Below the pieces are notes generated by a model, which saw only the letters and a list, made by a program, of their open reading frames with translations, was not told where the DNA came from and did not search any database. Shown one piece after another: positions 33,423 through 42,694 of a stretch of 64,000 bases of DNA. This DNA is from CAWJKP01 sp963843465 (lineage in GTDB: Bacteria; Planctomycetota; Planctomycetia; Pirellulales; Thermoguttaceae): the NCBI GenBank assembly GCA_963843465.1, contig CAWJKP010000002.1, forward strand, positions 434,001 through 498,000. Direction: 5' to 3'. Made by a program: the position numbers and the translations under genes. Position 1 is the first letter of the stretch; every line of letters begins with the position of its first letter.

Positions 33423-35512
33423 GGTTGTTGCCTTTCAAGCATGGTCGGACTGCCCACCGGGTTGATGGAGATCGCTGCCGCGTGCTCTTCGTCGTGTACT
33501 TCCTTGAGCGCCGCCCCTCCGCCGGGCGCGGGCTCGACCACGTAACGGACTTTGCAGGTCGCGGCCGGGCGCCCCTGCGGGTCGTGGGCAAGGATCAGCC
33601 GCCCGTCGGCCGTGAATTCCTCCCGGCGGTCGCCGCGGATCCGCGTCCAACCCGCCGGCTTGCCGTCGGCGGCGTAGCGGTACTCGTCGCGCCAGTCCTT
33701 GCGGAAGTCCAACAGCGGATCGACGTAGTTGTCGCGCACTGCCGGGTCGGTGTAGTCGACCACCTGGATGCGGTTCTGCGCGTCGTAGACCCGCTTCTCG
33801 TTGTCCAAGGTGTAGAAGCAGACGAAGGCCGGGGCCGAGTAGTAGACCCCGTTGTGGACCACCACGCCGATGTCGACGCGGTTTGACTCGCGGTCCGAGC
33901 CCGGCGCGATGGGCCGCCGCTGGTGGTAGCCCACCCGCAGCTCGGCCTTCGATCCCGCGGCGTCCAGCGAGCGGATGTGGATCTTCTTCTCGTCGCCGCG
34001 GAGCACGACCCAATGGTAGCTGAGCGGCTTGCCGCGAAGGTCCTTGCTGCCCTCGGCGCTGACCACCATGCGGCGCTCGTACTGCGTGGACTTCACGATC
34101 CGGGCCACGGCGCAGGGCGTGTCGAACAGCCGCTCCCGCGGGCCCACGTCGAAGTAGTCGCGCCCCACGACCGGCTGATCTTCCTCGACGACCTTGATCC
34201 GCACCAACGGCGGCAGGGCGTCGGACGTGATGCCGTGCGCCATGCTCACCATCTTCTCCGCGTCGACCTGCGAGCCCTCGAAGGCCGTCGGGTGAGCCTT
34301 GCCGGTCAAGTAGTCCTCGGGCTTGGCGACCGTCTTGTTGCTCATGCGAAAGATCATCTGCAGCGTGGGCATGAGCGCGCCGGCGGCGGCCAGCTCCCGC
34401 TTGACTTCCGGACGCAGCGCGGCCAGCGTCGCGGTCAGGGCGTCGAGAAAGACCACGTCGGAGCCGGACGAGCCCTGCGAAAGGACGATGTAAGGCGTGT
34501 TGGCGGGCAGCACGTCGCCGTGCCCGTGGCCGGCCGCCCCGTTGTGACCCGGATTGTTGTCCACGTGGACCGGGTAAACATAGAGATGCCGATCGACGTA
34601 TTGCAGGTAGAGCGCCATGGCGCCGCCCGGCTCGGTCAGCGCCAGCCGGCCCTGGCATCGCCAGGCCGGGCCGCCAGTCAAAGCCGTCGAGGAGTTGCCG
34701 ATCGAGACCGCGTTGAACTGGAACCATCGCTGCAGGCCCCAGTTCAGATGCCGCTGCTTGGCCTCCTCGCCGTAGATCACGCGGGTCAACTGCGGAAAGG
34801 TCCTGAAGCTCATGTACGAGTGGCCGCCGTCGCGGTTGTCGTACAGGTCGCCGTGGTTGCCGGCGGCCGTGCCTTCCTTGTACCACTTGTCGAGTAACTC
34901 TCCCGCCTTGCCGTAGCCCGCGACGACCGGCCGGGCCGCCGCCGCCTTGTCGTCGATGGCAAACAACGACACCAGCAAATGGAGCCGGCTGTTGAAGGCC
35001 GTGTTACTTTCGGAAACCATCGCCTGGCCGTCCTTGTCCGCCGCCGGCTGAACGTTGTATTTCCAGCCGCCCACCCCCGCGCCGGCAGCTTCGCTGCTAG
35101 CCCCGGCGGCCTCACCGGCCTGGGCAACCAGCCGTTGGAACCGGGCCTCTTTGTGCAGCGAGGCCAGGTCGTCGTCCGCCGCGATGTGCTGGGCGTCGTG
35201 ATAACCCAGCTCCACGGCCTTCGCCAGGTGGTCCAGGGCCTCGACCGTCTTGCCTTGCCGGGCCAAGGCGCAAGCCAGGTTGTAATGGGCACTGAAGTCC
35301 TGCGGGAACCGCTTCAGCCGGTTGGTCAGCCGCACCGCCGCTTTCCCGTACTCCTTCCGGGCAAACAGGCCCGTGACGGCCCCGTCGGACATGGCCAGCC
35401 CCGGCAGGTCGAAGACGCTAGGCGGCTTGGCCGGCTTGTCGCCCTCCCCGGCTGCCGCCACGGCCACGAGGATCCCAAGTCCAACGGCAGCCAACGATCG
35501 CAGGAATCTCAC
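33419..35512 (-). CDS. Exported TPR plus DUF6288-like protein, ~697 aa
   Basis: The GTG at 35512 after AAGGAG gives MRFLRSLAAVGLGILVAVAA, a signal peptide. Residues 60-150 hold TPR-like helices (DFSAHYNLACALARQGKTVE). A large domain follows with NRDGGHSYMSFRTFPQLTRV, RHLYVYPVHVDNNPGHNGAA and RDYFDVGPRERLFDTPC. This resembles DUF6288-type planctomycete proteins; I recall that name loosely. The start of the next gene overlaps its stop (ATGA), so the two are one operon and may form a complex outside the cytoplasm. Confidence 0.6.
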   Translation of the reverse strand: MRFLRSLAAVGLGILVAVAAAGEGDKPAKPPSVFDLPGLAMSDGAVTGLFARKEYGKAAVRLTNRLKRFPQDFSAHYNLACALARQGKTVEALDHLAKAVELGYHDAQHIAADDDLASLHKEARFQRLVAQAGEAAGASSEAAGAGVGGWKYNVQPAADKDGQAMVSESNTAFNSRLHLLVSLFAIDDKAAAARPVVAGYGKAGELLDKWYKEGTAAGNHGDLYDNRDGGHSYMSFRTFPQLTRVIYGEEAKQRHLNWGLQRWFQFNAVSIGNSSTALTGGPAWRCQGRLALTEPGGAMALYLQYVDRHLYVYPVHVDNNPGHNGAAGHGHGDVLPANTPYIVLSQGSSGSDVVFLDALTATLAALRPEVKRELAAAGALMPTLQMIFRMSNKTVAKPEDYLTGKAHPTAFEGSQVDAEKMVSMAHGITSDALPPLVRIKVVEEDQPVVGRDYFDVGPRERLFDTPCAVARIVKSTQYERRMVVSAEGSKDLRGKPLSYHWVVLRGDEKKIHIRSLDAAGSKAELRVGYHQRRPIAPGSDRESNRVDIGVVVHNGVYYSAPAFVCFYTLDNEKRVYDAQNRIQVVDYTDPAVRDNYVDPLLDFRKDWRDEYRYAADGKPAGWTRIRGDRREEFTADGRLILAHDPQGRPAATCKVRYVVEPAPGGGAALKEVHDEEHAAAISINPVGSPTMLERQQP

Positions 35513-35556
35513 GAGTTGTCTCCTTGCTATACCGCACACCGGGCGAGATGACCCAA

Positions 35557-35619
35557 GTTCGTAGTGCCGGTTTTAGCCGGAAATCCGCGGCAATACCGCC
35601 TGAAGGCGGAACTACGAAC
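35557..35619. repeat. 'CGTAGT' family hairpin repeat
   Basis: GTTCGTAGTGCCGG (35557-35570) faces CCGCCTGAAGGCGGAACTAC ending GAAC at 35619. A sister copy is at 45957-46041. It lies between the divergent genes starting at 35512 and 35758. Confidence 0.65.
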
Positions 35620-35757
35620 GGCACGTTTCGCCCACCATCCTACTTTCTCCCGAAGGAAGGATCAACCCTCGGCTTGCGGCAGCCCCCGCGGCGTCGGATA
35701 ATCGGCTGAGAGCTCGACGCCGCACCTCGCACTGGATCACCCTGAGCGCAAATACCC

Positions 35758-37200
35758 ATGTATTCTCGTACCCTCGCCGCCGTCGTTTCTCTCGTACTCC
35801 TCGGTGTCCCGTCCGACGCCCGCGCCGCCACCTTCTACCTCTCGCCCGGCGGCTCGGACACGGGCGGGACGGGCGCCCGTCAAAGCCCCTGGAAGACGCT
35901 CCAGCACGCGACCGGCAAGATGCCCGACGACGGCTCGACCTTGGTATTGCTCGACGGGCTGTACGACGGCAGCCAGTCGGTCGCCCGGCAATTCAACAAG
36001 ACGTGTACGGTCAAGGCCCGGCGCGCCTACCAGGCGCGGCTTGGCGGCGGGCCACGGCAGAACCGGGCCTTGACCTGCTACCAGGCCGCCAACGTCACCT
36101 TCCAGGGCCTGGAAATCGCCGGCTCCGGCGCCACGCAGGGCGAGTACCTGGTCCACATCAGCACGCCCAAGACGCACCACCTGGTCTTCGACGATTGCAT
36201 CGTACACGACTGCTACAACAACGACATGATCAAGATCAACGACGCCACGCGCCATATCCTTTTCCGCAACTGCGTCTTCTTCAACCAGACCGACGGCGAG
36301 GGCTTTCAGCATTTCGACATCAACACCTGCACCGACGTCCGCCTCGAGGACTGCATCTTCTTCAACGACTATGCGGGCAGCGGCCGACGCAGCGCAAACC
36401 GCAGCCAGGGGTTCATTGTGGCGAAGAACTCCGGCAGCACGCCGGACGTCACGCGGCGGATCGCCCTGCGGCGGAACATCTTCCTCAACTGGGACGGCAA
36501 GCCGGACATGGCCTTCATCCTGCTGGGCGAGGACGGCAAGCCGTTCATCGAGGCCCAGCAAGTGCTGATCGAGAACAACCTCTTCCTGCACAACTCGCCC
36601 GTGCGGACCTGGGGCACGCTGCTTTACAAGGGCGGCCTGAAGGAGATCACCTTCCGCGCGAATACCGTGGTCGGCCATGCGGCGGTGAAGTGGACCGGGG
36701 CGGAGTCGGCCGTCTGCCTGCGGATCGACGAGAACCCGCCGATGGGTGACTTGACCTTCGCCAACAACATCTTCAGCGACCCGACGGGTCAGATGCCGCG
36801 GTTCTCGATCAGCGGGAAAGAAACCTTCGCCCCCGGCAGCCGGCAAGTGCTGCTCAATAATCTCTATTGGAACGCCGGCAAGCCGATCCGCACGGATGCC
36901 AACGACGTTCTGGTTCCCGACCGCGACGGGAAGAAGATCGTGGCCGACCCGCGGCTGGACAATCCCGGCCAAGCTGTGACGCTGCCGCGGTGGGACGCGA
37001 AGAAGGGGGCGTTTCTCTCGGGCCAAAGAACGATTCGCGAGGAGTTCCAACGGCTGGTGAAACTCTATGCCGTGCCTGCGCGGGGAAGTCCGGCGGCCGG
37101 CGCGGCCGACCCTGCCAACATGCCCAGGGACGACATTCTTGGCAATCCCCGCGGCCAGAAGCCGGACATCGGCTGTCTTCAACGCCAGGCGGAAGAGTAG
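35758..37200 (+). CDS. Secreted parallel beta-helix protein, 480 aa
   Basis: A signal peptide (MYSRTLAAVVSLVLLGVPSD) is followed by ATFYLSPGGSDTGGTGARQS, the typical start of DUF1565/pectate-lyase-like right-handed beta-helix proteins. Repeating rungs follow (VTFQGLEIAGSGATQ, HLVFDDCIVHDCYNNDMIKI, HILFRNCVFFNQ, VRLEDCIFFNDY). Such proteins bind or cleave polysaccharides. No specific catalytic lysine/arginine set is identifiable by eye. It fits the carbohydrate-focused neighbourhood. Confidence 0.75.
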   Translation: MYSRTLAAVVSLVLLGVPSDARAATFYLSPGGSDTGGTGARQSPWKTLQHATGKMPDDGSTLVLLDGLYDGSQSVARQFNKTCTVKARRAYQARLGGGPRQNRALTCYQAANVTFQGLEIAGSGATQGEYLVHISTPKTHHLVFDDCIVHDCYNNDMIKINDATRHILFRNCVFFNQTDGEGFQHFDINTCTDVRLEDCIFFNDYAGSGRRSANRSQGFIVAKNSGSTPDVTRRIALRRNIFLNWDGKPDMAFILLGEDGKPFIEAQQVLIENNLFLHNSPVRTWGTLLYKGGLKEITFRANTVVGHAAVKWTGAESAVCLRIDENPPMGDLTFANNIFSDPTGQMPRFSISGKETFAPGSRQVLLNNLYWNAGKPIRTDANDVLVPDRDGKKIVADPRLDNPGQAVTLPRWDAKKGAFLSGQRTIREEFQRLVKLYAVPARGSPAAGAADPANMPRDDILGNPRGQKPDIGCLQRQAEE

Positions 37201-37209
37201 CTCCCTGGG

Positions 37210-37419
37210 TTATCGCCCCACGGACTCGAACCAGCGGCGGAATGACGGGCTGAAAAAGGAGAGCACGCCACACACCGCCACGCCCGCGAGGAGCCCAAGC
37301 ATAAGTAGTGGGCGGATAGCGACGGCCAACACCACAAACAGCAGCACGCCCACAATCGCCAAGACAGCGAATCCCACGGTGACCAGCAATGCTCTTAGCC
37401 CAGCCAAGACCAGTCTCAT
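37210..37419 (-). CDS. Small membrane protein, 69 aa
   Basis: GAAGGAG precedes the ATG at 37419. The protein MRLVLAGLRALLVTVGFAVL continues with almost unbroken hydrophobic residues and two predicted membrane segments, ending FFSPSFRRWFESVGR. No family is recognised. It is convergent with the beta-helix gene. The region 37420-37655 upstream holds no other gene. Confidence 0.55.
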   Translation of the reverse strand: MRLVLAGLRALLVTVGFAVLAIVGVLLFVVLAVAIRPLLMLGLLAGVAVCGVLSFFSPSFRRWFESVGR

Positions 37420-37655
37420 GTTCCAACTCCTTCGGGTAAGCCAACCCATCATTAAACGGCAAAGGGCATACCCAAGCCACCAGAGCTTTCTTCCGGCTTG
37501 CAATGCCGAACGCTAAGTCATTTTTCAATCAGTAGTTAGGGATTCCATTCCAGGGAAGCCCGGAAGGCCTGGCGAGCAGTCCACTGCTGAAAATCTCATC
37601 GCAGTGTTGAGATTCACAACACCCGGGTGCTATACTTCAAGGAGGCTGCACGATT

Positions 37656-37686
37656 GTAGGGTGGGTCGAGCGCAGCGAGCCCCACC
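37656..37686. repeat. Short copy of the 'GTAGGGTGGG' hairpin repeat
   Basis: GTAGGGTGGGTCGAGCGCAG pairs back to GAGCCCCACC, ending at 37686. Longer relatives are at 48928-49020 and 60179-60275. It lies just upstream of the sensor kinase gene. Confidence 0.6.
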
Positions 37687-37716
37687 ATTCTTCGCTTGGG
37701 GATGCAAGAGGTGCTG

Positions 37717-39375
37717 ATGGGAGCCAAGGTCAACGGGCTTTTCCAGTCTCTGGGCTTTCGTCTCCTCGTCCCGTTGTTCATCACCGTGGGCGCGGTTCTG
37801 GCGGTCTACGCCACGATCAGCTTTCGTTCGATGAAGGACGACTTTCTCCGGCTCGTCCGGGCGGACGTTGAGCGATCCAGCGGGCTGATCAGTCGGGCAA
37901 CCCACGATGGCATGCTGCTTAACCGCAAAGAGGAAGTGCAGGCAACCATCCAGAGGCTGGCGGAAGAACCGGAAATCGCCGCGATCCGCATCTACGACAA
38001 GCAAGGGACGATCGCCATGTCGGCCCGGAAAGGGGAAATCGGGGAGCGGATCGCGCTGGACTCGCAGACCTGCCGGAGCTGCCACCGGCAAGGGATCCGG
38101 CGAGGCGCCGCCGTGCTGGAGCGGATCAGCCTGGAGCGCGTGGACGTCGAGCCGGACATTCTCCGCCATCTGTCGGTTATCGAGAACGAGCCGCGGTGCT
38201 CCACGGCGGCCTGCCATGCCCATGCTGCCGACGAAAGGGTGCTGGGCGTTCTGGACCTGGAGATGTCGATGGCCCCGCTCCGCACGGTCATCGGCACGGC
38301 ACAACGGCAGATTGTCTGGGCGACGATGATCCTGATCTTCATTATCGGCCTGGTGACGGCCGTATTCATCCGGCGCGTCATCCAGCGTCCGGTCAGCCAG
38401 TTGTACGAGGGCACCCGGCGGATAGCCGACGGCGACCTCGACACGCGGATCGAGTTGCGAGGCCACGACGAGCTGGCCCGCTTGGCCGGGGCGTTTAACC
38501 AGATGGTCCAGGACTTGGACGCCGCCCGACGGGAAGTGATCGGGTGGTCGCAGAGGCTCGAGGAGAAGGTGGCCCAGAAGACCGAGGAGCTCAGCCGGGT
38601 TCAGCACCAGGTGCTCCACATGGAGAAGATGGCGTCGCTGGGCAAACTCTCAGCGACCGTGGCCCACGAAATCAACAACCCGCTGAGCGGCATGCTCACC
38701 TATGCCCGGCTTGTCCGGCGGGAGCTGCAGAAGCAGCCGATCGATGCCGAAGTTTGCCAAGAGCTGACCGGTTACCTGAACTCCATGGAGCAGGAATGCA
38801 ACCGCTGCGGCCAGATCGTGCAAAACCTGCTCTTGTTCTCGCGGCGGACGGGCGCGGCGATGGGAAAATGCGATCTCAACGAGGTCGTCCAACGGAGCCT
38901 GATGCTGGTGCAGCACCACCTGCAGCTCAAAGGGGTGAAGCTGCACTGCGAGTTGCTCGAGGGCAACCGCGAGATCGTGGCCGACGCGGGGCAGATCCAG
39001 CAGGCGCTGGTCGCGCTTTTGGTCAACGCGATCGAGGCCATGAGCGGACTGAAGGAAGGCGCCGGGGAACTGACCGTCCGCCTCCGCGGCAGCGCCGAGG
39101 AGGTCCAGATCGACGTCGGCGACACCGGCGCCGGGATCCCGCCCGAGGTGCTGCCGCAGATCTACGAACCTTTCTTTTCGACCAAGGAAGCGGAGAAAGG
39201 CGTGGGGCTCGGGCTGGCCGTGGTGTATGGCATCGTCCAGCGGCACGGTGGCCGGATTGAGGTGGAATCGGAGGCCGGCCGTGGAACCGTCTTCCATCTG
39301 CGGCTGCCGCGCAAGGCGGCGATGGCAAACCAGACGACGCCGGACGCTTCGGGCCGGCAGGAGCCGGCCGAATGA
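37717..39375 (+). CDS. Sensor histidine kinase with c-type heme motifs and HAMP domain
   Basis: GAGG precedes the ATG at 37717; ATG 37702 or TTG 37696 are longer alternatives, and residues are numbered here from 37696. A membrane segment (FRLLVPLFITVGAVLAVYAT, 21-40) is followed by an extracytoplasmic sensor domain containing CRSCH (126-130) and CSTAACH (168-174), CxxCH-type heme sites. A second membrane segment (207-226), HAMP (227-280), a coiled coil and the kinase H-box VAHEINNPLSG (His324) follow, then an HATPase domain with DTGAGIPPEV and GVGLGLAVVYGI. It probably senses redox state or gas and phosphorylates the regulator whose gene overlaps it by 4 bp. Confidence 0.85.
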   Translation: MGAKVNGLFQSLGFRLLVPLFITVGAVLAVYATISFRSMKDDFLRLVRADVERSSGLISRATHDGMLLNRKEEVQATIQRLAEEPEIAAIRIYDKQGTIAMSARKGEIGERIALDSQTCRSCHRQGIRRGAAVLERISLERVDVEPDILRHLSVIENEPRCSTAACHAHAADERVLGVLDLEMSMAPLRTVIGTAQRQIVWATMILIFIIGLVTAVFIRRVIQRPVSQLYEGTRRIADGDLDTRIELRGHDELARLAGAFNQMVQDLDAARREVIGWSQRLEEKVAQKTEELSRVQHQVLHMEKMASLGKLSATVAHEINNPLSGMLTYARLVRRELQKQPIDAEVCQELTGYLNSMEQECNRCGQIVQNLLLFSRRTGAAMGKCDLNEVVQRSLMLVQHHLQLKGVKLHCELLEGNREIVADAGQIQQALVALLVNAIEAMSGLKEGAGELTVRLRGSAEEVQIDVGDTGAGIPPEVLPQIYEPFFSTKEAEKGVGLGLAVVYGIVQRHGGRIEVESEAGRGTVFHLRLPRKAAMANQTTPDASGRQEPAE

Positions 39376-40835
39376 CCGAGAAACCCGCCCGTATCCTCAT
39401 CGTGGACGACGAGTTCTCCGTTCGTGACTCCCTGTACCACTGGTTCCAGAAGGAGGGCTATGAGGTCACGGCAGTGGCCGGGGCTGCGGAGGCCTTTCAG
39501 GCCCTTGAGGAGCACCGCTATGACGTGGCCCTTCTGGACGTCAAGCTGGGCGGCATGGACGGTCTGGAACTTCAAGAGCACATCCATCGCCTCGCTCCCC
39601 AGACCGCCGTGATCATCATCACCGCTTTCGCCTCCGTGGAGACGGCGGTCCGGGCGCTCAAGGACGGGGCGTTTGACTATCTGACCAAGCCCATCGACCC
39701 GGATGAGCTCAGCCATCTCGTCCGTCGCGCGGTGGAGCATCGCCGCTTGAGAGAGGAGAACCTCCAGTTGCGGGGCGCCATCGACGAGTTGGTGACCCTC
39801 GACCCCATCGTCGGCCAAAGCCCGCCCATGCGAAAGGTCATGGAGCTCGTCGAGCATGTGGCCAAGACCGACGCCACGGTCCTGATCCTCGGCGAGAGCG
39901 GCACGGGCAAGGAGCTCATCGCCCGCGCCATCCACGCCAAGAGCAAGCGACGCTACTCGCCCCTGGTTCCGGTCAACTGCGGCACGCTGCCGGAAACTCT
40001 GCTGGCAAGCGAGCTTTTCGGCTACGAGAAGGGAGCTTTCACCGGCGCTGACTGCCGCCACAAGGGAAAGATCGAGGCCGCCGAGGGAGGCACGCTCTTC
40101 CTTGACGAGGTGGGGGCCGTCAACGTCAACATGCAGGTCGACCTTCTGCGGGTGCTGGAGGCCAAGGAACTGACCCGCGTCGGCGGCACGCAACCGGTCA
40201 AGGTGGACTTCCGCGTGATCTGCGCCACCAACGACAACCTGGAGATCGCGGTGGCCGAGGGCCGCTTTCGCGAGGATCTTTACTATCGCATCAACGTCTT
40301 CACGATCCCCTTGCCGCCCCTGCGCGACCGCCGGTCGGACATTTTCCCGCTGGCCTACCACTTTCTCCATCGCTTTGCCAGGCAGATGGACAAACGCATC
40401 AGCGGCATCAGCCCTGCGGCCATGAACCTGCTGATGGACCACGACTGGCCGGGCAACGTGCGCGAGCTGTCCAACGCCATCGAACGGGCGATGGTCGTGG
40501 GCCGCCCGCCCGACGTCCGGCCCGAGGATCTGCCGCTGCCGGCGTCGACCAGGAAGCAACCGATGTCCGACGAGTCCCTGGCGGAGATGGAGAAACGGCA
40601 CATTGCCGCGGTCCTCGATCGCACCGGCGGGAACGTGACCCGCGCCGCCGAGATCCTCAAGATCGACCGGGTCACCGTGTACAACAAGATCAAGAAGTAC
40701 GGCCTGCGCCCTAGCTCTAGTCGCTTCAGGTGCAGGCAGCCGACGGTGGCGGGCCGGCAGGCAGACCGCTACAATCAAGGCTCCTGTAACTTGAGGTTCC
40801 GGCCTGGGAGGGTTTTGCGATGCCATCGAAGGTGA
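39372..40835 (+). CDS. NtrC-family sigma-54 response regulator
   Basis: The receiver domain (ILIVDDEFSVRDSLYHWFQK) has its phospho-acceptor in LLDVKLGG. A sigma-54 AAA domain follows with Walker A GESGTGKE, the GAFTGA loop, Walker B GGTLFLDEVG and WPGNVREL, and then a Fis-type helix-turn-helix (GNVTRAAEILKIDRVTVYNK). The tail after KKYGLRP is odd and runs into the next gene. One missing C before CTAG at 40711 would place a stop there, so the true end is probably ~40712. It is paired with the heme-motif kinase (ATGA overlap). I found no clear -24/-12 target promoter. Confidence 0.9.
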   Translation: MTEKPARILIVDDEFSVRDSLYHWFQKEGYEVTAVAGAAEAFQALEEHRYDVALLDVKLGGMDGLELQEHIHRLAPQTAVIIITAFASVETAVRALKDGAFDYLTKPIDPDELSHLVRRAVEHRRLREENLQLRGAIDELVTLDPIVGQSPPMRKVMELVEHVAKTDATVLILGESGTGKELIARAIHAKSKRRYSPLVPVNCGTLPETLLASELFGYEKGAFTGADCRHKGKIEAAEGGTLFLDEVGAVNVNMQVDLLRVLEAKELTRVGGTQPVKVDFRVICATNDNLEIAVAEGRFREDLYYRINVFTIPLPPLRDRRSDIFPLAYHFLHRFARQMDKRISGISPAAMNLLMDHDWPGNVRELSNAIERAMVVGRPPDVRPEDLPLPASTRKQPMSDESLAEMEKRHIAAVLDRTGGNVTRAAEILKIDRVTVYNKIKKYGLRPSSSRFRCRQPTVAGRQADRYNQGSCNLRFRPGRVLRCHRR

Positions 40836-41563
40836 CTCGTCGTCGATTTCTGGAAAGTTCGGGGACCGCGGCTTTACTCAGTGCGGGGGCTGCCGTTGCC
40901 GCCGCCCCGGCTCCCCTGAAGGCCGCCGCCCCGTGGCCGCTGAAGATTCTCGGCGTCAGTTGCAGCCCGCGAAAGGGGAAGACGACGACTGCCGCCATGC
41001 GTATCTGTCTGGACGCGGTCAAGGCGACCGACGGGCGGATCGAGGTCGAGCTCATCGAGCTGGGCGGTCTGAGGATCCCCGGCGAAGTGGCGGCCGGGGT
41101 CGCGCTGGAGCCGGGCGAACGCGATGATTTCCCCGCCCTGGCGCCGAAGTTCTCCGAGCCCGCTGTCGCGGGGATCATCCTCGGCACTCCGGTCTACTTC
41201 GGCAACATGTCCTCGCTCTGCAAGGCACTGTTGGATCGTTGGATCGTCTTTCACAAGGAGAAGCGACTGGCCGACAAGGTGGGCGGAGTGCTGGCCGTGG
41301 GCGGCGGGCGAAACGCCGGCCTGGAATTGACGATCCGCTCCGTCCAGGTGGCATTGATGTCGCAGCAGATGATCGTGGTCGGCGATGCTCCACCCACCGG
41401 TCACTGGGGCGGGACCGTCTGGGGCGGCAACCCTGCGGTCAGCAGCGGTCCGACGCCCGACATCGCCCGCGACACGGAAGGCATCGCCACGGTGAAGAAT
41501 CTCGGCCGCCGTGTGGCGGAGATCGCGCTACGGCTGCGGGCGCAAGGCCAGGGCGCCGCTTGA
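40820..41563 (+). CDS. Tat-exported NADPH-dependent FMN reductase-like flavoprotein
   Basis: GGGAGGG lies 8 bp before the ATG at 40820. The N-terminus MPSKVTRRRFLESSGTAALL is a twin-arginine signal. The flavodoxin-like fold follows: ILGVSCSPRKGKTTTAAMRI is the phosphate-binding start and GTPVYFGNMSSLCKALLDRW the typical second motif. Such proteins reduce FMN, iron or quinones. Export by Tat implies it folds with its flavin before secretion. A TACAAT at 40770-40775 may be part of its own promoter. Placement after a redox-type two-component system suggests linked control. Confidence 0.8.
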   Translation: MPSKVTRRRFLESSGTAALLSAGAAVAAAPAPLKAAAPWPLKILGVSCSPRKGKTTTAAMRICLDAVKATDGRIEVELIELGGLRIPGEVAAGVALEPGERDDFPALAPKFSEPAVAGIILGTPVYFGNMSSLCKALLDRWIVFHKEKRLADKVGGVLAVGGGRNAGLELTIRSVQVALMSQQMIVVGDAPPTGHWGGTVWGGNPAVSSGPTPDIARDTEGIATVKNLGRRVAEIALRLRAQGQGAA

Positions 41564-41582
41564 GGCCGGGGGATCAACGACC

Positions 41583-42551
41583 ATGCCCGACCATCCTGTT
41601 TCCATCGTCGTCCTCGACGGCTTTACCCTCAACCCCGGCGACCTGAGCTGGGCGCCGCTGGAATCGCTGGGGAGGTGTGCCATCTATGACCGCACGCCGC
41701 CCGAGCAGGTCGTGGCCCGCGCCGAGCATGCGGCAGTCGTGCTGACCAACAAGACGGAGCTCTGCGGCGACGTGATCGCGCGGCTTGCGGACTTGCGCTA
41801 CATCGGCGTCCTGGCCACCGGCTACGATATCGTGGACCTTGAGGCCTCCCGCCGGCGGAAGATCGTCGTGACCAACGTGCCCGACTACAGTTCTCGTTCC
41901 GTGGCGCAGATGGCGATGGCCCACGTGCTGAACCTCACGCAGCACGTGGCGCACCACGCGGCGACGGTCGCCGAGGGCCGTTGGACGCGATCGCCCGACT
42001 TTTGCTATTGGGACTATCCCTTGGTGGAGCTGGCCGGGCTGACTATGGGCCTTGTCGGCTTCGGACGGATCGGACGCACGGTCGCCGAGCTGGCCCGGGC
42101 GCTGGGCATGCGGGTCGTCGTCTGCGATCCGGCGCTGCGGGCCGAGGATGTCCAAGGAGTCGAGATCCTCACGCTCGATGACCTTTTCTCCATCAGCGAC
42201 GTCGTCAGCCTGCACTGCCCGCTGACGCCCGAGACCCGCCAGATGGTCGATCGGCGGCGGTTGGCCTTGATGAAGCCCACGGCCCTGCTGGTCAACACCA
42301 GTCGCGGGCCGCTGGTGGACGAAGCGGCCTTGGCCGAGGCGCTCAGCGCGGGCCGGATCGCCGGAGCGGGACTGGACGTGCTGGTGATCGAGCCGCCTGC
42401 GGCCGGCAACCCACTGCTGTCGGCCAAGAACTGCTACGTCACGCCGCACATCGCCTGGGCGACGCGGGCCGCACGCCAGCGGCTGTTGGCCACGGTCGTC
42501 GACAACGTGCGGGCATTTCTGGCCGGCCGGCCGAGCAACGTGGTGGGTTAG
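41583..42551 (+). CDS. D-2-hydroxyacid dehydrogenase (hydroxypyruvate/glycerate reductase type)
   Basis: The 322-residue protein has the NAD-binding motif GLTMGLVGFGRIGRTVAELA, the catalytic arginine in LVNTSRGPLVDEAALAEAL, the glutamate in LDVLVIEPP and the histidine in YVTPHIAWAT. It therefore belongs to the D-isomer-specific 2-hydroxyacid dehydrogenases that reduce hydroxypyruvate, glyoxylate or similar acids with NAD(P)H. The start at 41583 lies 19 bp after the flavoprotein gene, so cotranscription is likely. All key residues are present. Confidence 0.85.
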   Translation: MPDHPVSIVVLDGFTLNPGDLSWAPLESLGRCAIYDRTPPEQVVARAEHAAVVLTNKTELCGDVIARLADLRYIGVLATGYDIVDLEASRRRKIVVTNVPDYSSRSVAQMAMAHVLNLTQHVAHHAATVAEGRWTRSPDFCYWDYPLVELAGLTMGLVGFGRIGRTVAELARALGMRVVVCDPALRAEDVQGVEILTLDDLFSISDVVSLHCPLTPETRQMVDRRRLALMKPTALLVNTSRGPLVDEAALAEALSAGRIAGAGLDVLVIEPPAAGNPLLSAKNCYVTPHIAWATRAARQRLLATVVDNVRAFLAGRPSNVVG

Positions 42552-42583
42552 GGCACGCAAAATAACAACCTTTGCAATCTGCC

Positions 42584-42643
42584 CTTGTGGTGCAGGCGTC
42601 CCGCCTGCATTTTCCCGGGCAGGCGAGACGCCTGCACCACAAG
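42584..42643. repeat. 'GTGCAGGCG' family hairpin, copy 1
   Basis: CTTGTGGTGCAGGCGTCCCG begins the left arm, and the right arm ends GACGCCTGCACCACAAG at 42643. Copies lie at 47265-47318 and 58127-58184, sharing also a GGGC(C/A)CGC(A/G) flank to the left. Confidence 0.7.
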
Positions 42644-42694
42644 AAATTGAGCACACCTTTTTCTCACGAGCCCTTGGATTCGAAGCGGCCGAGG

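Noticed and set aside
40700..40820. Sigma-54 promoter before the Tat flavoprotein gene
   Set aside because: A TGGC is present but no GC at the -12 position with proper spacing; the TACAAT box suggests an ordinary promoter.
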